Positions 6,325-13,994 of a stretch of 33,386 bases of DNA are shown here, one piece after another. The stretch comes from an uncultured Clostridia bacterium (GTDB taxonomy: Bacteria > Bacillota > Clostridia > Christensenellales > CAG-1252), in NCBI GenBank assembly GCA_945482995.1, contig CALYRM010000013.1, forward strand, positions 1 to 33,386, given 5' to 3'. Within the stretch, counting starts at the first letter, position 1. Each line of letters opens with the position of its first letter. The notes below the pieces were generated by a model. It was not told the DNA's origin and made no database searches. It worked only from the letters and a program-made list of their open reading frames with translations. The translations under genes and the position numbers were made by a program.

Positions 6325-8523
6325 TTAATTCAAATTTTGTGGATTCTGCTCCACAAATACCAAAACACCTTTCAATTTGTTTTTGTTGGTAATATCATAA
6401 ATAAGCGGAATTACCTCGTCCTCAAATTCGGGTTTGATTTTCATCATAATTTGATATCTAAATTTATTTTCCACCTTTTTTACAGGTGATTTCATTGCCT
6501 TTAATGATACGAAGGCGGTTTTATATTGTTCGGATAACTTTCTTGTTTCGCCGGTCAAGGTTTTTGTAAGCAAAAATACGTCATCCTCATTTTCACCGCT
6601 CAAAAGTATTCTCACAAGCTCGACAAACGGGGGAAAATTGGTAACTTCCCTAACGTTTATTTCCTTGCGATAAAAGCCCTCATAATCATTTTTAGAGGCA
6701 AAATGGAATACGTAATGATTGGGTGAGTAACTTTGCAATATAACGCGCCCCGCCAAAACGTCTCTCCCCGCTCTTCCTGCAACCTGCGTGACAAGTTGGA
6801 AAGTGCGTTCTATTGCCATGTAGTCGCCAATGTACAAACTCATATCTGCGTCTAATATTCCTACAAACGTAACTTTCGGAAAATCGTGTCCCTTCGCAAT
6901 CATTTGTGTACCTACAAGAACGTCCGCTTCCCCATTGCGAAAGGCGGTTAGTATGGATAGATGTCCTGTTTTACCCCGTGTTGTATCGTTATCCATTCGG
7001 ATAAATTTTGTAGTTGGGAATATTTTTTGTAAGTCGGCTACAATCTTTTCGGTGCCGTCTCGTCCGTATCTTATGCTATCGCTACCACACGACGGACAAA
7101 CCGACGGAACGGTAAACTGACTTCCGCAATAATGGCATTTCAAACGTTTTTCTTCACGATGCCAAGTAAGCGAAACGTCGCATTGAGTGCATTTCAAAAC
7201 GTAACCGCATTTTCGGCACATCATAAACGAGGAGTAGCCACGTCTATTGATAAAGACCATCGCTTGTTCACCCCTTGAAAGGGTGGCTTTTAGTCCGTCA
7301 ACGAATGCTTCCGACAAAATCGTTCGATTGCCCTTTTTAATTTCGGCGCACATATCAACGATTTCTATCTCGGGCAAAACTCTCTTGTTGACTCTGTTCT
7401 TCATTGTCACAAGTCGACTTTGACCATCTATTGCTCGTTTGAAACTTGCGATTGAGGGAGTCGCAGAGCCTTTAACCAATACCGCATCATTATATTTCGC
7501 TCTATATTCGGCTATAACCGCAGTATCGTATCTTGGGTTACTTTCGCTAGTATACGATGAATCGTGTTCCTCGTCGATGATTATTATACCTATGTTTTGC
7601 ATGGGCGCATATATCGCCGATCTTGCGCCTACTGCAATTTTTGCCTTACCTTTTAATAGGCTTAGCCATTCATCATATCTTTCACCTGCCGACAATCCGC
7701 TATGCAACAAGGCAACGTTATCTCCAAATCTTGCGCGGAATCTATTCATTGTCTGCGGAGTCAAAGATATTTCGGGAACGAGCATTATTGCGGTTTTGCC
7801 CATTTCTAACACTTTTTCTATACAGTCAAGATAGACCTCGGTTTTACCGCTTCCGGTTACGCCGAAAAGCAAATTCTCGCCACCTTTCATAATTTCTTGA
7901 ACCGCGGCGGCTTGTTCATCGGTAAGTTTATGTTTTTCGCCCATTCCGACTATTTCGGTGTAGGGTTTACGCTCGACTGTTTGTTCGAATATTTCAATGA
8001 AGCCTTTTTCTTCAAGCGTTTTTATGGGGCTAGCGCCAAACTCTTGAGCAAGCGCCGATTGCCACTCCCACGGAATATCGAACAACCTTGCCAATACTCC
8101 TCTTTGAGCAACCGCATTGGGTTTGATTTTACTTAAAGCCTCGTCAAAATCAATGCCCGATTTTAGTCTTACCGCATTCCTTTTTAGTTCTCTTACTCGT
8201 CCGCCCCTTAATTGAACGGGGATAAACAATCTCAAAATGTCGGCTAAACGCAAATTGTACTTCTTTTGCATATACCACATTAAGTCGATCATTTCAGGGA
8301 GAATCGCAGTAAAATCGTCAAGCCTTTTATTTATTGGTTTAAGTTTGTTAAAATCAAAGGATGAAGTCTCTTTCAAATTGATGACGATACCCTCAATATT
8401 GCGACCTGCAAAGTTTACCTCTACTCTATCGCCCAAATTAATACTTAAATCTTCGGGGATTAAGTAGTCAAAAACCTTATCTATTTCGCTTGTGGATATG
8501 TCAACAATTACTTCTGCTATCAT
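6325..8523 (-). CDS. priA: Primosomal replication-restart helicase PriA
   Basis: A superfamily 2 3'-5' helicase that recognises stalled forks and reloads the replisome. The 732-aa protein has an N-terminal DNA-binding region (1-110), Walker A GVTGSGKT (221-228), DEEH (317-320), GSATPS (352-357), a zinc module with C436, C439, C445, C448, C463, C466, C476 and C479, then GTQMIAKGHDF (538-548) and QVAGRAGR (580-587). All functional residues are present. Its ATG overlaps the coaBC stop as ATGA. Confidence 0.97.
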   Translation of the reverse strand: MIAEVIVDISTSEIDKVFDYLIPEDLSINLGDRVEVNFAGRNIEGIVINLKETSSFDFNKLKPINKRLDDFTAILPEMIDLMWYMQKKYNLRLADILRLFIPVQLRGGRVRELKRNAVRLKSGIDFDEALSKIKPNAVAQRGVLARLFDIPWEWQSALAQEFGASPIKTLEEKGFIEIFEQTVERKPYTEIVGMGEKHKLTDEQAAAVQEIMKGGENLLFGVTGSGKTEVYLDCIEKVLEMGKTAIMLVPEISLTPQTMNRFRARFGDNVALLHSGLSAGERYDEWLSLLKGKAKIAVGARSAIYAPMQNIGIIIIDEEHDSSYTSESNPRYDTAVIAEYRAKYNDAVLVKGSATPSIASFKRAIDGQSRLVTMKNRVNKRVLPEIEIVDMCAEIKKGNRTILSEAFVDGLKATLSRGEQAMVFINRRGYSSFMMCRKCGYVLKCTQCDVSLTWHREEKRLKCHYCGSQFTVPSVCPSCGSDSIRYGRDGTEKIVADLQKIFPTTKFIRMDNDTTRGKTGHLSILTAFRNGEADVLVGTQMIAKGHDFPKVTFVGILDADMSLYIGDYMAIERTFQLVTQVAGRAGRDVLAGRVILQSYSPNHYVFHFASKNDYEGFYRKEINVREVTNFPPFVELVRILLSGENEDDVFLLTKTLTGETRKLSEQYKTAFVSLKAMKSPVKKVENKFRYQIMMKIKPEFEDEVIPLIYDITNKNKLKGVLVFVEQNPQNLN

Positions 8524-9695
8524 AGTTTGATAATACTATCTAATATTACGTTTGCAACCTCTGTCTTTGGTAGTTTGGGATAATCGGTGATGTTACCCTC
8601 TTTATCGATAATTGTAACGATATTTGTATCCGTTCCAAAACCTGCGCCATCAAGTGTCACGTCGTTTGCTACAACTAAATCTGCGTTTTTCTTGATTAGT
8701 TTCTTCTTTGCGTTATCTACTAAATTCTCAGTTTCTGCCGAAAATACTACTAATCGCTTATCGCCCTTGATTTTGCCAAGGTGTGCTGCGACATCGGGAG
8801 TTTTCTTAAGTTCAAGAGTTAGCATATCGCTTTTAATTTTGTTTTCACAGACGTTGACCGGTTGATAATCGGCAGGCGCTGCCGCCATAATAAATATATC
8901 GTTATTGGGTTCTTCTTGAAGTACTGTATTCAACAAGTCGGTGGTTGATACTACGTCAATGCGCTTGATATAGTCGGGAACGTTTACCGAAACTCTTCCG
9001 CAAACCAAGGTGACGTCAGCGCCACGCTTATATGCCTCATCCGCAATGGCTATGCCCATTTTGCCGCTTGAAAAATTGGATAAAAACCTAACTCCGTCAA
9101 TGGCCTCTATGGTTGCCCCTGCTGTTACCAATACCCTTTTACCTTGATAGTCAGGCTTGATTTTAAGTAGGTTTAACACATATTCAACTATTTTCATAGG
9201 ATCGGGAAGTCTACCCTTTCCAGAGTCTCCACAAGCCAAGCGTCCCTCGTCCGACTCTATAAAATATGCTCCTTGCTGTTTTAGGGCTTCGACGTTTTTT
9301 AAATAAAAATCGTCGGTAATCATACCCGTATTCATAGCAGGAGCATATACCTTTATTCCTTTTGAAGCCATAACGGTAGTTGATAACATATCGTCGGCTA
9401 TACCATTTGCAACCTTTCCAATAAAGTTTGCAGTAGCAGGCGCAATTAGCACAAGGTCAGAGCTTTTTGCAAGTGAAATATGCTCGACCTCATAGGGAAA
9501 TTCACGAGAAAACATATCGGTAATAACACGATTACCCGAAACTGTTTCTAAAGTCAAGGGCGTTATAAACTTCGTTGCTGCGTCGGTCATAACTACGTGA
9601 ACGTCCACGCCTGCTTGTTTTAGTCTGCTTGCAATGGTGGGGGATTTGTAGGCGGAAATACCTCCCGTTATCCCTAATAATACTCTTTTACGCAT
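8520..9695 (-). CDS. coaBC: Bifunctional phosphopantothenoylcysteine decarboxylase / synthetase
   Basis: Performs two coenzyme A steps: CTP-dependent joining of cysteine to phosphopantothenate (CoaB) and decarboxylation with FMN (CoaC). The ATG at 9695 was chosen, giving 391 aa beginning MRKRVLLGITGG, because it directly follows rpoZ in a TAATG overlap. An in-frame extension to 9827 only reads through rpoZ. The CoaC half shows GGISAYK (11-17), catalytic H72, PAMN (119-122) and the C155 loop CGDSGKGRL. The CoaB half shows TAGATIE (191-197), NFSSGKMG (207-214), AAAPADY (271-277) and the lysine-containing KIKS (286-289). Confidence 0.96.
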   Translation of the reverse strand: MRKRVLLGITGGISAYKSPTIASRLKQAGVDVHVVMTDAATKFITPLTLETVSGNRVITDMFSREFPYEVEHISLAKSSDLVLIAPATANFIGKVANGIADDMLSTTVMASKGIKVYAPAMNTGMITDDFYLKNVEALKQQGAYFIESDEGRLACGDSGKGRLPDPMKIVEYVLNLLKIKPDYQGKRVLVTAGATIEAIDGVRFLSNFSSGKMGIAIADEAYKRGADVTLVCGRVSVNVPDYIKRIDVVSTTDLLNTVLQEEPNNDIFIMAAAPADYQPVNVCENKIKSDMLTLELKKTPDVAAHLGKIKGDKRLVVFSAETENLVDNAKKKLIKKNADLVVANDVTLDGAGFGTDTNIVTIIDKEGNITDYPKLPKTEVANVILDSIIKL

Positions 9696-9889
9696 TAGTC
9701 CTTGATAATCTTTACTTTGTCCTCGTAAATCTCTTTTGCAGCAACTGAAATAGCCTTTAACTTTTGCTCTCTCAAGCGGTCGCCCTCTTGTTGCAATAAA
9801 TCTCTTGCTCTTTTGGAAACTGCACAAACCAATTCATAACGGCACTCTGCTTTTTGGATAATTTTATCAATGGGTGGATCAACTAACAT
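9695..9889 (-). CDS. rpoZ: RNA polymerase omega subunit
   Basis: A small assembly and stability subunit of RNA polymerase. At 64 aa it is the short Bacillota form. It has the typical start with PPIDKI (5-10), the YELV (18-21) and SKRARDL (25-31) segments, and a helix ending in AVAAKEI-like SVAAKEI (48-54). It overlaps gmk by 7 bases and coaBC by one base. gmk-rpoZ-coaBC-priA is a widely conserved order, which supports the call for so small a gene. Confidence 0.93.
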   Translation of the reverse strand: MLVDPPIDKIIQKAECRYELVCAVSKRARDLLQQEGDRLREQKLKAISVAAKEIYEDKVKIIKD

Positions 9890-10521
9890 ATACTCTCTCC
9901 TTTCTTTAATTTTTCAATTTTATCAAGCTGATCGGAAGCAAGGAAGTCATTACACTTTACCCCCTCTCTTTCAGCTTTTACTATTCTCTCAACTGCATTT
10001 ACTGCATCCGAGAGATTATCATTGACTACGAAATAATCATAGTTGTTTGCTGTGTTTAATTCTTTTATAAAGTCGGCGTTTCTTCTATCGAAACTCTCCG
10101 CTGTTTCACTACCACGATTCCAAAGTCTGATTTTTAGGGCTTCAAAACTCTTTGGAATTACAAATATCATAACCGCTTCGGGATAAATCCTTTTTATGTT
10201 CATGGCACCAATGGGCTCTATATCCAGAAGAACGTCATGTCCTTTATTCATAATCCGCTCTAACTCGGCTTTTAGCGTGCCATAACTTGAGTTATATTTG
10301 CGAACGTACTCTGCAAACGCATTTTCGGATATCAATTCATCAAACCTATTTTGGTCGATAAAATAATAATGAACGCCGTCTACTTCATCCTTTCGAGGGG
10401 AGCGAGTTGTCGCGCTTATGGATAATTCGATATTAGAATTATGACTCCTAATTCTAGCGCTAATCGTTCCCTTGCCAACTCCCGATGGTCCTGATAATAC
10501 AAGAATTAATCCCTTTTTCAT
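9883..10521 (-). CDS. gmk: Guanylate kinase
   Basis: Phosphorylates GMP to GDP with ATP and so feeds GTP and (p)ppGpp pools. The 212-aa protein has P-loop GPSGVGKGT (11-19), the GMP-binding SATTRSPR (36-43) and EYVRKYNSSYGT (71-82), and LDIEPIGA (99-106). The family usually reads LDIDVQGA there, so the P-I pair is a local variant. About ten residues at the C-terminus, rich in lysine and glutamate, exceed the usual core. It sits 3 bases after yicC. Confidence 0.96.
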   Translation of the reverse strand: MKKGLILVLSGPSGVGKGTISARIRSHNSNIELSISATTRSPRKDEVDGVHYYFIDQNRFDELISENAFAEYVRKYNSSYGTLKAELERIMNKGHDVLLDIEPIGAMNIKRIYPEAVMIFVIPKSFEALKIRLWNRGSETAESFDRRNADFIKELNTANNYDYFVVNDNLSDAVNAVERIVKAEREGVKCNDFLASDQLDKIEKLKKGESIC

Positions 10522-10524
10522 AGC

Positions 10525-11403
10525 TTATTCAATGTTTTGTATTTGCTCTCGTAGCTTCTCTATTTCATTCTTTAGTTCGACAACAACTTTTGTAATATTG
10601 ACGTTATTCGCTTTACTTCCTATCGTGTTTGCCTCTCTATTCATCTCTTGTACTAAGAAATCAAGAGTTTTACCGACAGGTTGCTCAGAACAAATAATGC
10701 TATTAAACTGTGATATATGCGAAAAAAGTCTGTTTATTTCCTCGTCGATATTCACCTTATCAGAGAAAACCGCAACCTCAGTCAATAGCCTTGATTCGTC
10801 GGGATTAACCTCGCCTAAATATTCGGTTATTCTGTTTTTGAGTTTTTCTCGATAACTTTCAACAACCATTGGAGCAGATATAGCGATTGACTCGGCACTA
10901 TCCGATATTCTATTAAGGTGTTTAATCAAGGCCTCTTTTAGGTTGTCGCCCTCTTTTTGTCGCATTTCAATTAGTTTACTGGAGGCAACGCTCAATGCGC
11001 CTTTCAACAATTCAAGCAATTCGTCAGCGTTGTCGTCAAGACGCTTTTCTACAAGCGACTGTGGCAATCTCAATATATCCGCCATGGTCAAGTTGTTCTC
11101 AATACCAAATTGGGTGTTGATCTCCTTTGCCATTTTTAGATATGCATCAATTTGTTCTAGGTTATATGTGTATTCTTTGTTATTGGATAAACCATTAACC
11201 GAAACACTAATATAGCAGTCGATATGTCCGCGAGCAAAATCGGCTTGAATGGCTTTGCGAATATAGTCCTCAGCAAAATTGAACACAGACGGCGCTTTTA
11301 TAGATAAATCCAAGAAACGATGATTGACTGATTTTAGTTCAACCGTGACGGTCTTACTATTTAAGGTCATTTCACCCTTTCCGTAGCCTGTCATACTTTT
11401 CAC
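10525..11403 (-). CDS. yicC: YicC/YloC family endoribonuclease
   Basis: The family is implicated in RNA cleavage and sRNA turnover, but its cellular role in Bacillota is unsettled. The 292-aa protein has the N-terminal MKSMTGYG (1-8) and VNHRFLD (26-32), and the C-terminal DUF1732 signature EMNREANTIGSKA (253-265) followed by EKLREQIQNIE at the end. Translation starts at GTG (11403) with GGGAG seven bases upstream. It is the first gene of the long operon, 33 bases or so below a near-consensus promoter. In B. subtilis remA lies between yicC and gmk; here they are only 3 bases apart. Confidence 0.93.
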   Translation of the reverse strand: MKSMTGYGKGEMTLNSKTVTVELKSVNHRFLDLSIKAPSVFNFAEDYIRKAIQADFARGHIDCYISVSVNGLSNNKEYTYNLEQIDAYLKMAKEINTQFGIENNLTMADILRLPQSLVEKRLDDNADELLELLKGALSVASSKLIEMRQKEGDNLKEALIKHLNRISDSAESIAISAPMVVESYREKLKNRITEYLGEVNPDESRLLTEVAVFSDKVNIDEEINRLFSHISQFNSIICSEQPVGKTLDFLVQEMNREANTIGSKANNVNITKVVVELKNEIEKLREQIQNIE

Positions 11404-11435
11404 GATAGTACTCCCATTGTTCTATATTAACTAAT

Positions 11436-11464
11436 ATTATAGTACTAAAAAAAAATATTTGCAA
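11436..11464 (-). promoter_or_regulatory. Sigma-A-type promoter of the yicC-spoVM operon
   Basis: On the minus strand it reads TTGCAA, 17 bases, then a perfect TATAAT. Transcription would start near 11429, giving a leader of about 25 bases before the GTG of yicC, with GGGAG at 11411-11415. The upstream side is a strongly A/T-rich tract (11465-11510), as expected of an UP-like element. It is the only obvious promoter for the 13-gene unit. Confidence 0.8.
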
Positions 11465-11578
11465 TAAAATTATTATAAAAATATTAAAAGACTTTTTAAA
11501 AGATGCAACGTACAATTCACGACAACGCCAGTTAGAGATTATTCCTCAACTCATGCAACTGTTTGCAATTCATTTTTT

Positions 11579-11836
11579 AGCGGATGAGATTTCTCGACTT
11601 CGTTACACAATGCTTGCGAAAGACCACGCCATACAAATCACGAAGTCCAAAACCCGCCGAAGTGCGGATTTCATCACGAAGTGATTTCATCCTGTAAGGA
11701 TTTCATCTGCCAATTAAGGCAGATTTCATTCTTTGTTCCAACAAAGAATGGATGAGATCCTCACGACTCCACTTCGTTCCGCTCAGGATGACATTATACA
11801 AAGGATGAGATTCCTCCACTTCGGTCGGGATGACAA
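11579..11836 (+). repeat. Composite R1/R2 repeat cluster between yicC and ligA
   Basis: This holds most of the 497-bp gap between yicC and ligA. In order it has a degenerate R1 unit (11579-11625), the hairpin chain R2 copy A (11630-11749), an R1 unit (11750-11797, ATCCT...AGGAT) and another (about 11800-11836, ATTCC...GGGAT). A short relic, GGTCGGAATGACATTG, follows. The remainder of the gap holds the yicC promoter on one side and the ligA terminator on the other. I see no gene. Confidence 0.85.
11630..11749 (+). repeat. Hairpin-chain element R2, copy A
   Basis: Five consecutive hairpins occur. M1 has CCGC/GCGG (11654-11667). M2 is ATCAC-GAA-GTGAT (11673-11685). M3 is ATCCT-GTA-AGGAT (11689-11701). 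M4 is ATCTGCC-AATTAA-GGCAGAT (11705-11724). M5 is ATTCTTTGTT-CC-AACAAAGAAT (11728-11749), a perfect 10-bp stem. M1 to M5 are separated by the same three bases, TTC, and M2 to M5 begin and end in AT. A 25-base lead containing ATCACGAAGTCC precedes M1 in copies A, B and C. Confidence 0.85.
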
Positions 11837-11873
11837 TATGAATGGTCGGAATGACATTGTGGATTGGACATTG

Positions 11874-11906
11874 AAATAAAGGTTCACCAAGTGTGAACCT
11901 TTATTT
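11874..11906 (-). terminator. Rho-independent terminator of ligA
   Basis: A perfect 14-bp stem, AAATAAAGGTTCAC with GTGAACCTTTATTT, encloses a five-base loop. The stem begins inside the last codons of ligA and contains its TAA stop (11903-11901). On the minus strand the descending arm ends in UUUAUUU; on the plus strand it is followed by a longer T run, so it may work both ways. Confidence 0.8.
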
Positions 11907-13841
11907 TTTTATTCTTCTGATAAATTCATCTTCATCTATTATCTCAATACCATTCTTCTTTGCTTTATCGAGTTTACTTCCTGCGTTTTCGCCATAGACA
12001 ACCAAATTTACCGCTTTTGAAACCGTATCGCTAACCGTTCCGCCCAATGACCTTACAATTTGTTGTGCCTCTTGCCGTTTGTAGTTTTGAAGTGTTCCCG
12101 TGATTACAACGTTGTAACCTGTGAAAACACCCTCGGTAACTTCGTCTTCGGTAAACTCGATTCCTTTTGAAATGAGCTTGTCAACCTCTTCCGAATTTTC
12201 CTTGTCGGCAAAAAACTCAACTACCGAATTAGCCATAATCAAACCGAAGTCGTCAAGCGCAACTAAATCGTCAACTGTGGCTTTTTTTAGATTATCAAGG
12301 TTCTTAAATGCTCTTGCCAATTGTTCTGCGGTTTTCTTGCCTATATTTTGAATACCAATTGCCATTAAAAATCTTGGCAAAGTATTTTTTTTACTTTCTT
12401 GTATGGAATTATACAAATTTTCCGCTTTTTTCTCTTTAAATCCGTCAAGGCTTAAAAGACTTTCTTTTGTTAGGTCATACAAATCCGATGGCTTTTTAAC
12501 GTCAAGTTCATCGTACAACTGCTCAACGGTCTTTGTTGACAAGCCGTCTATATCCATTGCGTCCTTTGAGGCATAGTGAGATATTACCTCAATACTTCTC
12601 TTCAAGCAATTTTTGCTAGTACAATATAGGAAAACTCCCCTTTGCTCAATCGGGCTGTTACACATAGGACAATGGGTGGGAATAGATACCATAGTTGAGT
12701 TATTTGTATGTTCGGCTATGCCTAAAATCTCCGGGATTACGTCGCCCGATCTTCGGATAAATACCTTACTTCCAATTTTTAAGTCCTTTCTTAGAATCTC
12801 TGAAATATTGGAAAGCGTAGCCCTTTTAACGGTAACACCGCCTATATCGACCGGATCTACCTCGGCAATGGGATTGATTTTGCCTGTTCTCGAAACCTGC
12901 CAGACTACGTTATTAAGAGTAGTGACAACCTCTTCTGCTTTAAATTTATATGCAATTGCCCATTTAGGAAATTTTTCGGTATAGCCAAGTTCGTGGCGAA
13001 GTGCAACCGAATCAACTTTAAGTACCATACCGTCAATTAAAAAGTTTAGATTGGGGCGTTCTAACTCTACCTCGTCCAAAATGCTATTTAGGTCGCTATT
13101 AGCATCTATAACCTTAAAAAATATATTTGAATCGAAGCCTTGCTCCAATAAGAAACTGTGCATTTCTTGTTGAGAAGTAAAGTCTATGCCTTCGTGAAAA
13201 CCAATATTATAAGCGGTAAAACTAAGTTTTCGCTTTGCCGTTTCCTTGGGGTCAATATTTCTTAAACCACCGGCAGCAGCATTCCTTGCGTTTTTAAGCG
13301 GAACTGCAGCGGTTTCGTTATACTCTTTAAGAGCGGAAAGCTTCATATAACATTCGCCTAAAATGTCAATCTTCCCCTTAAAGGGTATACTTCCCAATAC
13401 ACCATCTACCGTCAAGGCTTGGTTGGTTACAATCTCGCCTTCAACGCCGTCACCTCTTGTTGTTGCTCTAATAAGCACGCCGTTATCGTAACTTAGGTTT
13501 AAGGTCAATCCATCAAACTTGTATTCTAAGGTGATAAGAACATCGTCGCCGCCTTCCTTACGGATTCTTTCTAACCACTCCTCGAGTCCTTCCTTGGTTT
13601 TTGTCTTGTCAAGGCTATAAAGTCTCTCTCTATGCTTGAAACTTGCAAAACCTTTTTGAAGATTTCCACCAACTCGCTTTGTAGGAGAATCAGGCAAAAC
13701 AACACCTAACTTGCTTTCTAAATCTAAAAGCTCGTCATAGAGTTTGTCATACTCCGCATCGCTCACGGTCGGAGAATCTAAATCGTAATATTCCTTGGCA
13801 TACTTGTTAAGTAGCGCTACAAGCTTAATCATTCTTTCCAT
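11901..13841 (-). CDS. ligA: NAD-dependent DNA ligase
   Basis: Seals nicks in replication and repair using NAD+. The 646-aa protein is slightly short of the usual 660-670. Its order is the Ia domain (1-70), nucleotidyltransferase with adenylated K108 in EYKFDG (106-111), OB fold (from about 312), zinc finger C391, C394, C407 and C412, helix-hairpin-helix region (430-545) and a BRCT domain (570-646). The ATG at 13841 has AGGAG six bases upstream. The gene is a single-gene unit with its own promoter and terminator. pcrA, its common partner in Bacillota, lies just upstream but is separated by 153 bases. Confidence 0.97.
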   Translation of the reverse strand: MERMIKLVALLNKYAKEYYDLDSPTVSDAEYDKLYDELLDLESKLGVVLPDSPTKRVGGNLQKGFASFKHRERLYSLDKTKTKEGLEEWLERIRKEGGDDVLITLEYKFDGLTLNLSYDNGVLIRATTRGDGVEGEIVTNQALTVDGVLGSIPFKGKIDILGECYMKLSALKEYNETAAVPLKNARNAAAGGLRNIDPKETAKRKLSFTAYNIGFHEGIDFTSQQEMHSFLLEQGFDSNIFFKVIDANSDLNSILDEVELERPNLNFLIDGMVLKVDSVALRHELGYTEKFPKWAIAYKFKAEEVVTTLNNVVWQVSRTGKINPIAEVDPVDIGGVTVKRATLSNISEILRKDLKIGSKVFIRRSGDVIPEILGIAEHTNNSTMVSIPTHCPMCNSPIEQRGVFLYCTSKNCLKRSIEVISHYASKDAMDIDGLSTKTVEQLYDELDVKKPSDLYDLTKESLLSLDGFKEKKAENLYNSIQESKKNTLPRFLMAIGIQNIGKKTAEQLARAFKNLDNLKKATVDDLVALDDFGLIMANSVVEFFADKENSEEVDKLISKGIEFTEDEVTEGVFTGYNVVITGTLQNYKRQEAQQIVRSLGGTVSDTVSKAVNLVVYGENAGSKLDKAKKNGIEIIDEDEFIRRIKK

Positions 13842-13861
13842 AAATAACTCCTATGGACTAT

Positions 13862-13890
13862 TTTATAGTATTCAATCATTCTTCTGTCAA
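13862..13890 (-). promoter_or_regulatory. Promoter of ligA
   Basis: On the minus strand a perfect TTGACA (13890-13885), 17 bases, and TATAAA (13867-13862) precede the ligA ATG. The start site would lie near 13855, only about 14 bases from the ATG, with AGGAG at 13852-13848. The -35 hexamer coincides with the end of a degenerate repeat copy at 13885-13929. Confidence 0.82.
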
Positions 13891-13929
13891 TTCACCTTCA
13901 ACTCCGTCTCACAACGCTTCAAAATGACA
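13885..13929 (+). repeat. Degenerate repeat copy with TGTCA/TGACA ends
   Basis: Reads TGTCAATTCACC, then a diverged middle, ACGCTT and AATGACA, so it starts with TGTCA and ends with the inverse TGACA. It resembles the copy at 22526-22561, which also starts TGTCAATTCACC. It lies between pcrA and ligA and provides the ligA -35 box. The rest of this gap up to 13994 is unremarkable AT-rich sequence. Confidence 0.6.
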
Positions 13930-13994
13930 TTGTGTAGAAGCACCACATACAATTAAAAAACTAAATTTAGCGAAGCGACTTCATTATTTATTAT

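Noticed and set aside
9696-9827. N-terminal extension of coaBC
   Set aside because: It only reads through rpoZ in another frame; CoaBC homologues begin at the MRKRVLLG-like start, and the TAATG overlap with rpoZ supports 9695.
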